Below, piece after piece: positions 1 through 7,152 of a stretch of DNA of 35,066 nucleotides. Within the stretch, counting starts at the first letter, position 1. Every line of letters begins with the position of its first letter. Source of the stretch: a candidate division WOR-3 bacterium (GTDB taxonomy: Bacteria; Hydrothermota; Tepidihabitantia; SM23-42); the NCBI GenBank assembly GCA_011052815.1, contig DRIG01000058.1, positions 1 through 35,066 of the forward strand, in the 5' to 3' direction. The notes below the pieces were generated by a model that was not told where the DNA came from, made no database searches, and saw only the letters and a list, made by a program, of their open reading frames with translations. The position numbers were made by a program, and so were the translations under genes.

Positions 1-344
1 GGGGAAACGGGGAATGGGAGAAACGGGGAAAGGGAGAATAAGGGCATTTCGGATTTCGGGTTTCGGATTTGGAAAGGAACAGGACGTTGGGAGCGTTTGG
101 AGCGTTGAGAGCGTTATGAGCGTTGGGAGCGGCGGGAAAGAGAGCTGCGCTGGAAGGGATGCACTTTGTGCATGGAAGGGAGCGGTGCTGGAAGGGACAT
201 TTAGTCATTGGTCATTGAGTCATTAAGTTATTAAGATTCTTCGTCCGCCAAAAAGAGCGGCGGACTCAGAATGACAGTGGTGAAACGGAGAGCGGGAGAA
301 ACGGAGAATGGGAGAATGGGAGAAACGGAGAGAGGGAGAGGGAT
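1..344. repeat. Complex dispersed repeat block, copy 1 (cut by window start)
   Basis: Purine-rich, low-complexity DNA with no credible gene. It runs through GGGAGAAACGG-type stretches, a segment reading GGCATTTCGGATTTCGG, a degenerate array of GAGCGTT units (about 91-131), and a 38-bp unit at 144-181 containing ATGCACTTTGTGCAT. A GATTCTTCG/CAGAATGAC palindrome at 235-275 follows. The same order of modules recurs at 19081-19420, so this is a composite repeat family and not random AT/GC bias. It lies directly after the stop codon of the MgtE-like gene. The open frames that cross it (for example 14-226) are products of the repeat. Confidence 0.75.
235..275. repeat. Short palindromic repeat (GATTCTTCG...CAGAATGAC family)
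   Basis: The arms GATTCTTCGTCCGCC and GGCGGACTCAGAATGAC face each other around a short AAAAAGAGC loop and could form a stem. Related copies occur at about 19090-19412 and twice inside the element at 27668-27900. This type of interspersed palindrome is common in genomes of several candidate phyla. Its role is unknown. Confidence 0.65.
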
Positions 345-1562
345 TTACAGAATGTGTATCAGGAGGATGAAGAGGAATACTCCTGATACATCACCGATAC
401 TGGTGATTAACGGAGCAACGATATTACTGGGGTCGAGGTGTATTTTTTTTGCAATCGATGCAATTAAAAAAGAGATTAAACTTGTGCCGAGCCCCAGAAT
501 GAATAAGCCGATTAGAGTAATGATAAAGAGCAGAAAGAAGTCCGGTTGACCGATATGGAGCCAGAGCGCGGTGAAGTGGGTGACGACGGTGATCGGTAAA
601 ATCAGAATAAGTGACAGAAAGAGAGCCGCAGTCAGGTTTTGCCAGACGTATTTGTTCCAGCGAAATGGTTTGGTGTAACCGATATAAAGGGCAGAGGTCA
701 GTCGCATCCCTGTGATTGAGCCGATGCTGCCGCCTTTGGAGATGAGTTGAGGCAGGAGGACCAGGAGATACGGCGCTGTGCGGAATAGAAGTTCGTGGGA
801 ATGAAGAAAGACTCCGGCAAAGACACCGAGCAGACCGCAGATCAAGATGACCGGGCTGCTTTCTAAGAAGATTCTGAAGAATTTGTAGCGGGAAGGCAGG
901 GTTTCTTTGATGACAAGCAAGGTGAGCACCAGATAACTTAAATCGGGTAGGGTTAATTTATTGACGATCGTCGCTCCCAGGTATATCGACAGGACCGCAA
1001 CCCCGTCGCCGATGACCGCAATCGCCGGTGATATGATGTCGTCCGGGTCGATTCCTTTTTTGAACGAAAAGATTGATAAAAAGAGGGTGAAGGGAATCAT
1101 CACCAGGCTGGCGAGCACACCGCTTAAGAAACCGATGAGGGTCAACTTTGTTATGCCGGCAGAGGGAAGACCGAGTATAAGGCAGAGAAGATGGGCGAGG
1201 ATTCCGAACAGAGCCGAGAAAGAGAAGCTCAAAGAGAATGCACCGAGAATATTGTTCAGAAGAATTGAACTGAACCTGAGGCGGGGTTTGATGAGTCCCA
1301 GATGGAGCAGGGTGCTCATTCGTGAACCAAAGGAGATGCCTACGTCACCACGCAGGTCAAGGATCGCCGGAATCAGGACGAATACACCCGGTACAAGGAC
1401 GAGGATTTCTTCCATCTTGCCCAGTACTGAACCGGCAAAGGCTCCTCCGAATATCGTGAGAAAAAGAAGAGGAGTCGCTTCTTTTAAGATTTTACTTATT
1501 ATTCTTCGTCTTTTTCTCTTTTTTCTTCGCCTTCGCATATTCCGCCATCTTTCGGAGCGCAA
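345..1562 (-). CDS. Duplicated MgtE-like (SLC41-type) divalent cation permease
   Basis: Predicted inner-membrane cation (Mg2+-type) transporter. The protein is almost wholly hydrophobic and contains two copies of the MgtE membrane domain. Copy 1 has PGVFVLIPAILDLRGD near residue 58 and DPDDIISPAIAVIGDG near 172; copy 2 has LLPQLISKGGSIGS near 268 and DPSNIVAPLITSIGDV near 375. The N-terminal cytosolic MgtE_N and CBS domains of bacterial MgtE are absent. The upstream gene encodes a PhoU/TrkA-C protein and probably supplies the regulatory part. The start is unsettled: the ATG used here overlaps that gene by 71 bp, a second ATG lies at 1538, and the first ~25 residues are unusually Arg/Lys-rich. 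The family assignment is good; the transported ion is inferred. Confidence 0.83.
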   Translation of the reverse strand: MRSERWRNMRRRRKKRKRRRIISKILKEATPLLFLTIFGGAFAGSVLGKMEEILVLVPGVFVLIPAILDLRGDVGISFGSRMSTLLHLGLIKPRLRFSSILLNNILGAFSLSFSFSALFGILAHLLCLILGLPSAGITKLTLIGFLSGVLASLVMIPFTLFLSIFSFKKGIDPDDIISPAIAVIGDGVAVLSIYLGATIVNKLTLPDLSYLVLTLLVIKETLPSRYKFFRIFLESSPVILICGLLGVFAGVFLHSHELLFRTAPYLLVLLPQLISKGGSIGSITGMRLTSALYIGYTKPFRWNKYVWQNLTAALFLSLILILPITVVTHFTALWLHIGQPDFFLLFIITLIGLFILGLGTSLISFLIASIAKKIHLDPSNIVAPLITSIGDVSGVFLFILLIHIL

Positions 1563-2088
1563 CGTCTTTACCTTTTAAAAGGAGCACATCATCGGGTTTG
1601 AGTATTGTCTTGCCGACCGGTTCGAATATCCATTTGTTGCCGCGTCTTATCGCCCTTATCGTAAATCCGGTCTGCTCGGGAAGTTTTGCTTTTTCAAGGG
1701 AACAATCGGCGAGAGAGGAGCCTTCTTCGACAATCATCTTCTTTATGATTGTGTCCCGTCGATAAGCCGCCTCAATGATCGGATGGACACCCCGGGCGAT
1801 GATTTCAATCATATCATCAATACCGTCGGAGATTTCTTTTACTGCAACTCCGATCTGGAGCAGGGAAGCGAGCTGTAATATTTCGTTTTTTGAGAGTCCT
1901 TTGGCAGCATAAATTGTCGAGATACGCATCTCATAGGTGAGTTCTTTGATTTCGTTCTTTATGCGTGTGATTTCCTCAATCAGGGTCAGGTCGTCCTGCA
2001 GCAGAGCGGCATACCCGAGTTCAATGAGCAGGTCAGAGAGATCCCGCATTTTAATAAGCATCTCTTTCAGACTTTTTATCCCTTTCAT
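1492..2088 (-). CDS. PhoU-like / TrkA-C (RCK_C) regulatory subunit of a cation transporter
   Basis: Cytosolic protein of 198 residues. Residues 1-115 are helical and PhoU-like, with acidic helices such as LYAALLQDD-type and EISDGIDDMIEII stretches. Residues ~120-185 form a TrkA-C/RCK_C ligand-binding fold (TIRAIRRGNKW, then KPDDVLLLKG). The last ~15 residues are nearly all Lys and overlap the start of the downstream permease gene. Proteins of this architecture are known next to MgtE-like or divalent-cation permeases, so a gating role for the 345-1562 product is likely. The start is supported by a strong AAGGAGG Shine-Dalgarno sequence 5-6 bp before the ATG. I saw no convincing promoter upstream. 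Confidence 0.8.
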   Translation of the reverse strand: MKGIKSLKEMLIKMRDLSDLLIELGYAALLQDDLTLIEEITRIKNEIKELTYEMRISTIYAAKGLSKNEILQLASLLQIGVAVKEISDGIDDMIEIIARGVHPIIEAAYRRDTIIKKMIVEEGSSLADCSLEKAKLPEQTGFTIRAIRRGNKWIFEPVGKTILKPDDVLLLKGKDVALRKMAEYAKAKKKEKKTKNNK

Positions 2089-2149
2089 AAAGAACCTCCT
2101 TGTTTACTTAAAAAGTTATTTGACGGATAAGATCAGATCGATAAATTTT

Positions 2150-4090
2150 TTACCTGTTCAATAAATATTTTTTCAAAAAAAGAATTTGCGCATAGTATGA
2201 AAAGTCACGATTCGCCTTTTTCCTGAAACCGTGACCTTCGTCTTCAGCCAGAAGATACCACACATCCACCCTGTTTTTTCGCACCGCCCGGATGATCTGT
2301 TCTGCTTCTGCGACCGGAACACGCGGGTCGTTTGCTCCCTGGATCACAAGAAGGGGTTTTTTTATCCGGTCGGCGTTTGTCAGGGGAGATATCTTCTGGA
2401 GGAATTCACGCATCTGCGGGTCACGTTCATCTCCATATTCAGCCCTTCTCAAATCCCGGCGATATGCACCGGTCTTTTCAAGAAAGGTTACAAAATTGCT
2501 GATTCCGCAGGCATCAATGCCGCAGGATAAGCGGTTACTGTAATGGACCATCGCGGCGAGAACCAGGTAGCCGCCGTAGGAACCGCCGCTTATTGCAACA
2601 CGGGTTTGATCGAGCTCAGGTTGTTTCTCTATCCAGTCCAGGAGTGCACCGATATCTTTAACCGCATCTTCTCTGTGATAGCCGTTGTCGAGCATTAAAT
2701 ACTCTTTGCCGTAACCAGACGAGCCTCTGATGTTCGGCGCGATGACCGCGAGCCCCATCTCGTTTAAGTAGAACTGAGTTAATGAGGAGAAGAAGGGAAG
2801 ATACTGGCTTTCCGGACCGCCGTGGCAGATTATCAACACCGGATAGGGCGGTTTGAAGCCGGTCGGCCGATAATAGAAAGCAGGAATCATTCTCGGCTCG
2901 CCGTTGATACTGTCGAATGTCGGATAATGAATCAATTCCGGTGTGACGAAGAGTTCGGTGTTTAAACCACCGACCTCACTGTATGTCCAGCGCACAAGTG
3001 TTTTCTTTTTTAAATTCAGGGTATAGACGTCGCCCGGTGTTTTGGAAGAATTTCTCACAAAGGCGAGCTCTTTTCCGTCGGGTTTGAATTTTATTCCGTA
3101 TATCAATCCTTCAGGTAGATGCGCCTGCGTGATGGTATGGGTCTTTGTATTCAGAAAATATAACTTCGTTATTCCGTTTTCATTGCTGATAAAGGCGATC
3201 GTGTCGCCTGATGGTGAGAGGTCGAAGTCCACAATGTCCCAGGGGATGCTTCGGGTGAGGGGGATGTTTTTTTGATCAACCAGGTCGTGATAAACGAGCT
3301 GTTTGAAATCACTGAATTGATCAGATGTGAAATAGAGCCCTTTGCCGTCTTTTGCCCAGCGTGCGTCGTCATAAGAAATTTTTTGAGTCACCGGGTTTAT
3401 CCGGGTCAACTTTTTCGTTTTGATATTCAGGATGTAATAGTATGATTCATTCGCCGAAACATAATGTTCGACGAGCAGCCTTTTGTCGTCAGGTGAAAAG
3501 TCCACTGCCCGCCAGTAACCCTCTTGCTTTAATATACACTGATGATCTTCCGGACCGTCCGCGCTTCCCAGGTAAATATCATAGTCTTTTCCGTTTCTCT
3601 TTGTACTGGAGAATGCGAATTTATCACCTCTATTGTTCCATTTGATCGCCCGATAACGGGAACTTTCTCTGGTCAGTACCTGTATCTTGCCGGTTTTGTA
3701 ATTATATCGATAGATCCGATTCAACTCATTACCGGCGGAGTCTTTGGTGAAGAGGAAGAAAGGCTTTTCAGGGTCAGGGCAGACAAGACCACCGGCTACA
3801 GGTTCTTTGAAAAAGGTCAGCTGTTTTCTGAAACCCGCAGGATGCGCCACCAGGTGTATCTGGGCGACGTCCCCGAGTCTTGTGCGGATGAGGATGCCTT
3901 TATCATCAGGAAGCCAGTCGCAGAACGATGCGTGGTGAACATTCTGGTAAGGAAGAAGATCTGCAATGAGTCGGGATGGGATTTCCGGGATCTTTTCAAT
4001 GTACAGAGAACCTTTTTGATACCCCTTTGTTTTTCCATAACCCGGCAGGGTCAAAATTAAGATTAATATAAAAAACAATATCTTTTTCAT
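2150..4090 (-). CDS. Exported S9-family prolyl oligopeptidase / acylaminoacyl peptidase
   Basis: Serine peptidase of about 646 residues. An N-terminal signal peptide (MKKILFFILILILTLPGYG) is followed by a beta-propeller made of WD40/PD40-like repeats (about residues 50-370) and a C-terminal alpha/beta-hydrolase domain. The catalytic triad is visible as Ser504 in SGGSYGG, Asp588 in GANDPR and His620 in DEGHGF, with the family HGGPES oxyanion segment upstream. The frame is open for 39 more codons upstream, but this start gives a clean signal peptide and overlaps the uppP stop as ATGA, so I chose it. Expected location is periplasm or cell surface. Likely role is cleavage of short peptides for nutrition; the exact specificity cannot be read from the sequence. 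Confidence 0.9.
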   Translation of the reverse strand: MKKILFFILILILTLPGYGKTKGYQKGSLYIEKIPEIPSRLIADLLPYQNVHHASFCDWLPDDKGILIRTRLGDVAQIHLVAHPAGFRKQLTFFKEPVAGGLVCPDPEKPFFLFTKDSAGNELNRIYRYNYKTGKIQVLTRESSRYRAIKWNNRGDKFAFSSTKRNGKDYDIYLGSADGPEDHQCILKQEGYWRAVDFSPDDKRLLVEHYVSANESYYYILNIKTKKLTRINPVTQKISYDDARWAKDGKGLYFTSDQFSDFKQLVYHDLVDQKNIPLTRSIPWDIVDFDLSPSGDTIAFISNENGITKLYFLNTKTHTITQAHLPEGLIYGIKFKPDGKELAFVRNSSKTPGDVYTLNLKKKTLVRWTYSEVGGLNTELFVTPELIHYPTFDSINGEPRMIPAFYYRPTGFKPPYPVLIICHGGPESQYLPFFSSLTQFYLNEMGLAVIAPNIRGSSGYGKEYLMLDNGYHREDAVKDIGALLDWIEKQPELDQTRVAISGGSYGGYLVLAAMVHYSNRLSCGIDACGISNFVTFLEKTGAYRRDLRRAEYGDERDPQMREFLQKISPLTNADRIKKPLLVIQGANDPRVPVAEAEQIIRAVRKNRVDVWYLLAEDEGHGFRKKANRDFSYYAQILFLKKYLLNR

Positions 4091-4839
4091 CGCAGCAGCA
4101 ACAGGATAATACTTATGCCCAGACAATAAAATCCAAAGTAATGGAATCTGTTCTGAACCGCTTTCTTTAAAATCTTTAAGGCGATGATGCCGAAGATGAA
4201 ACTGCATACCATGCCGATGATGACAGAGAGCGGATTTTCTATTTTTGGGATTGAACTTACCTCAATGATGTTGGCTCCCAGAATAGCGGGCAGTGACAGT
4301 AGAAATGAAAAATTAAATGCTCGTTCAGGAGCCACCTTTGAAAAGAGGGCGGCGGATATCGTCATACCGGAACGTGAAATCCCCGGGAAGACGGCAAACA
4401 TCTGGCTGAACCCGATGACAAGGGCGGATAGGAAATTCACTTTTGCTTCACCCCTTTTTATGATGGTGGTCAAGAGTAAGATCGTTCCCGTGGCACCTAG
4501 AAAGAGTGTAATCATCAGCATATCAGAAAAGGTCTGTTCAATCTGCGTTCTGAAGATAAAACCGAATATTCCGATGGGGATCGTACCGATGATTATATAC
4601 CCGAGATAATTAATACTTTCCTTTTCTTTTTTGAATATACCTTTTATTATATCCCTGATCGGTTTAAAGAAAAAGACCACTGTTGCGAGGAAGGTTCCGA
4701 AGTGCAAAAACACTGAAAGGGTGACCGGTTCACTGATTCCGAAGTATTTTTCCAGCACAGCGAGATGGCCTGAACTCGAAATGGGCAGAAACTCGGTTAA
4801 TCCCTGAACAATGCCGAGAATGACTGTTTTTATAATCAT
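4087..4839 (-). CDS. uppP: Undecaprenyl-diphosphatase (UppP/BacA)
   Basis: Integral membrane phosphatase that converts undecaprenyl diphosphate to the monophosphate, recycling the lipid carrier for peptidoglycan and other envelope glycans. The two family signatures are present: QGLTEFLPISSSGH at residues 12-25 (with the QxxxE pair) and PGISRSGMT at 152-160. The length of 250 residues is slightly short but complete. It sits in the middle of a minus-strand operon. Its ATG overlaps the ubiA-like stop, and its TGA overlaps the ATG of the S9 peptidase, so translation is probably coupled. The neighbouring prenyltransferase also handles polyprenyl substrates, a sensible partnership. Confidence 0.95.
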   Translation of the reverse strand: MIIKTVILGIVQGLTEFLPISSSGHLAVLEKYFGISEPVTLSVFLHFGTFLATVVFFFKPIRDIIKGIFKKEKESINYLGYIIIGTIPIGIFGFIFRTQIEQTFSDMLMITLFLGATGTILLLTTIIKRGEAKVNFLSALVIGFSQMFAVFPGISRSGMTISAALFSKVAPERAFNFSFLLSLPAILGANIIEVSSIPKIENPLSVIIGMVCSFIFGIIALKILKKAVQNRFHYFGFYCLGISIILLLLR

Positions 4840-5645
4840 ATTATCATCGCGATGACACCGACTCCCATTGATATCTTGAGGAGGGTGCTGAATTTCGGTA
4901 ATTCTTTCTGCTCAGGGGTTTTCAGGAATCTGAATATGGAGTAGAAGATAATCGGGTATGCACCGAATAATATTACGAGCAGATACCTGATACTTAGAAT
5001 CCCCATAAGATAGGGTACCGGCAAAATGATGCAGAGCACCGCCAGAAAGAGGGCGCTGATGACGAGCGCGCGTTCATATCCGAAACGGATCGGAAGGGAA
5101 ATCACTCCGTATTCTGTATCTCCTTTCATATCCATAATATCTTTGACTATTTCACGGGGCATATGGATAAAAAAAGAGAATATAAAAGGGAATACGCTTA
5201 CACTGTTCTTTACGATAAGCCCTCCCAGGAGGAAACTGAAGCCGGTCATCATTGAGACGAAGAAATTGGCGGCGATCGTTTTCTTGAAATGGAGCGCATA
5301 TAAGAATAACAATATCAGGGTCGCCAAAACGAGGATGAACGGTGCTGTTCCGAGAGTGAAAGCAAAGACCCCGGCTAACAGCAGAAAAAAGACCGCCATC
5401 ATCACCACAACGTTCTTTTTGACGGTTCCTTTTACCAAAGGGCGTTCAGGATTATTGAGTTTATCTATGTCGATGTCGTAGAGGTCGTTTACGACGTTGC
5501 CAAAGGCACATACGATGAAACCGATCATTCCCGCAAGAATGAGTCGGGGCGGTAAGAGGAGATTTTTGCCGATCCAGGCGCCGATGAGCACTGAGATGAG
5601 GGTTAAGAAACAATTCAGAGGCCGGATAATGGTTATATAGCCCAT
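4836..5645 (-). CDS. UbiA-family prenyltransferase, DGGGP synthase-like
   Basis: Membrane prenyltransferase of 269 residues. Both Asp-rich motifs that bind prenyl diphosphate through Mg2+ are present: NDLYDIDID (N53, D54, D57, D61) and DIMDMKGD (D169, D172, D176). About eight to nine hydrophobic segments separate them. The PERPLVKG stretch and the REIVKDIMDMKGD motif resemble the (S)-2,3-di-O-geranylgeranylglyceryl phosphate synthase branch of the superfamily. Menaquinone (MenA), heme O and chlorophyll-type members remain possible. It heads the operon with uppP and an S9 peptidase. Its promoter places the -10 box 6 bp before the ATG, and no Shine-Dalgarno is visible, so a leaderless transcript is predicted. 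Confidence 0.82.
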   Translation of the reverse strand: MGYITIIRPLNCFLTLISVLIGAWIGKNLLLPPRLILAGMIGFIVCAFGNVVNDLYDIDIDKLNNPERPLVKGTVKKNVVVMMAVFFLLLAGVFAFTLGTAPFILVLATLILLFLYALHFKKTIAANFFVSMMTGFSFLLGGLIVKNSVSVFPFIFSFFIHMPREIVKDIMDMKGDTEYGVISLPIRFGYERALVISALFLAVLCIILPVPYLMGILSIRYLLVILFGAYPIIFYSIFRFLKTPEQKELPKFSTLLKISMGVGVIAMII

Positions 5646-5651
5646 ATCGTA

Positions 5652-5679
5652 ATTGTATTGAAATTGATATCAAAGTCAA
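5652..5679 (-). promoter_or_regulatory. Promoter of the ubiA-uppP-S9 operon (leaderless)
   Basis: Read on the minus strand: TTGACT at 5679-5674, a 16-bp spacer, then TACAAT at 5657-5652. The ATG begins 6 bp further on at 5645, so transcription should start at or within a base or two of the start codon. Confidence 0.6.
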
Positions 5680-5706
5680 CGATGAAAGCGTGAAACAGCA
5701 TTCGTA

Positions 5707-5734
5707 TTGACATCATAGAATATTTCATTATAAT
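5707..5734 (+). promoter_or_regulatory. Promoter of the ruvX-mltG-cyclase-diguanylate cyclase operon
   Basis: Consensus TTGACA at 5707-5712, a 16-bp spacer and TATAAT at 5729-5734. The leader is about 35 nt and carries an AAGGAG Shine-Dalgarno sequence before the ruvX ATG at 5777. It is divergent from the ubiA promoter, about 27 bp away. Confidence 0.75.
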
Positions 5735-5776
5735 CTATTTTGTGCATAATATCTCCACTGCGGATAAGGAGAGTCT

Positions 5777-6193
5777 ATGAGAATAATGGCTGTTGATTAC
5801 GGCAGGAAGCGTGTCGGAATTGCAATCACTGATCCTCTTTGTGTGATATCCCAGCCGTTTCTTACACTCAACGTCAGCTCGGATAAAGAGCTTATCATTC
5901 GACTTAAGTGTCTCATAAAAGAGAATCAGGTGGGTTGTATTCTGATCGGTAATCCCCTTTCGCATAAAGGAGAAGCGACTGAAATATCAAAAGATATCCA
6001 GCGGTTTTTGAAACGGCTGAAGAAATCGGTGGATATCGAGGTCATTCTCTGGGACGAACGCTTTACGAGTAAATATGCATTGAATCTGTTGAAGAGCCAT
6101 GGTTTTAAATACAAAAGACAGAAGGTTGATGAGATCGCCGCCTGTATTATGCTCGATGAGTATCTTAAGTCACAACCTATATGTCCGGTATGA
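5777..6193 (+). CDS. ruvX: RuvX/YqgF-type Holliday junction resolvase-like nuclease
   Basis: Small RNase H-fold protein of 138 residues, the usual family length. The first acidic residue is Asp7 in MAVDYGRKRVGIA. Other family elements follow: a LIGNPLS strand, WDERFTS, and the terminal DEIAACIMLDEYL helix carrying the last acidic residue. Members act in 16S rRNA 5' maturation and have been linked to Holliday-junction processing. It is the first gene of a five-gene plus-strand operon, with AAGGAG spaced 8 bp from the ATG. The mltG start lies inside its last codons, a ruvX-mltG pairing that occurs in many bacteria. Confidence 0.92.
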   Translation: MRIMAVDYGRKRVGIAITDPLCVISQPFLTLNVSSDKELIIRLKCLIKENQVGCILIGNPLSHKGEATEISKDIQRFLKRLKKSVDIEVILWDERFTSKYALNLLKSHGFKYKRQKVDEIAACIMLDEYLKSQPICPV

Positions 6194-7152
6194 AAAGACG
6201 GATAATCGCACTTTCAATCCTCATTATTATATTTTTCATCTGGTGGCAACCGATCAATCTCGGCGCGACTGAGGTCACCATTCCGAAAGGGGTGAGTGCC
6301 AAAGAGATTGCAGAATTCCTCGCCCGGTATCAGATCGTCAGGGATGTCCACGAATTCCTTTTCTGGTTGAAGATATCCGGAAAAGAGAAGGAATTGAAGT
6401 CCGGCACCTATCAACTGCAGAGATACCGAAATCCACTTTATGTAATCAACGAACTCTCGCACGGCGGCAAGTCGGATATTCTTGTTACGATTCCCGAAGG
6501 ACTGACTCTTTATGAAACCGCGGAGATTCTTGAAATTAACGGGGTGATAAATAAAGAACATTTCCTCGCTCTGTGTAATGATCAGGATTTTATAAGAGAA
6601 GCGGGGTTGAAAGGAAATTCTTTGGAGGGGTATCTTTTCCCTGATACTTATTCTTTTAATCCGAGTCAGAGTGATTCGGAGATTATTATGACATTTGTCG
6701 ATAATTTCAAAAAACATCTCAAGAAATTTTCTCTGGAGAAAGTCGATTCGATATATCAAATTATCATTCTCGCTTCAATGGTGGAAAAAGAAGCGAAGTT
6801 TGAGGATGAAAGACCGATAATCGCAAAGGTCTTTCTTAATAGATTAAGACATAACCGACCTTTAGAATCGTGTGCGACTGTTTTTTACGCCTTGAAAAAG
6901 ATCGACTATGATAAGTATCGGACAAAGACCAAACTGCTCGACCGCGACTTACGGGTGAACTCACCGTACAACACCTATCTCCATACCGGCCTTCCTCCGG
7001 CTCCAATCTGTTCACCGGGCGAAGGTTCGATCAAAGCGGTTATCTCACCCGCTGATGTGGATTATCTTTACTTCGTCTCGATGGGCAACGGCCGACATCA
7101 TTTTTCGAGAACATTCCGGGAACATATCATTGCAAAGGAAAAATATAAATGA
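6190..7152 (+). CDS. mltG: Endolytic peptidoglycan transglycosylase MltG (YceG)
   Basis: Inner-membrane lytic transglycosylase that cuts nascent glycan strands and terminates their elongation. One N-terminal membrane helix (residues ~4-18) is followed by a LysM-like region (VTIPKGVSAKEIAEFL; later VTIPEGLTLYETAEIL) and the catalytic domain with EGYLFPDTY, SMVEKEAKF (catalytic Glu at about residue 199), VFLNRL, SPYNTYLHTGLPPAPI and the C-terminal FSRTFREH. Another ATG at 6181 is in frame, but the one at 6190 overlaps the ruvX stop as ATGA, the coupling used throughout this region. The stop likewise overlaps the next ATG. The link to the following cyclase genes suggests co-expression of cell-wall growth and signalling. 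Confidence 0.95.
   Translation: MKRRIIALSILIIIFFIWWQPINLGATEVTIPKGVSAKEIAEFLARYQIVRDVHEFLFWLKISGKEKELKSGTYQLQRYRNPLYVINELSHGGKSDILVTIPEGLTLYETAEILEINGVINKEHFLALCNDQDFIREAGLKGNSLEGYLFPDTYSFNPSQSDSEIIMTFVDNFKKHLKKFSLEKVDSIYQIIILASMVEKEAKFEDERPIIAKVFLNRLRHNRPLESCATVFYALKKIDYDKYRTKTKLLDRDLRVNSPYNTYLHTGLPPAPICSPGEGSIKAVISPADVDYLYFVSMGNGRHHFSRTFREHIIAKEKYK

Noticed and set aside
14-226. Open frame across the first repeat block (also 19045-19428 in the second).
   Set aside because: The frame is created by repeat units, the protein is low-complexity, and no Shine-Dalgarno or homologue-like motif is present.
961-1578. Long open frame of 205 codons on the plus strand.
   Set aside because: It is antisense to the MgtE-like gene; the encoded sequence is Arg/Pro-rich with no domain character, whereas the minus strand gives a clear membrane protein.
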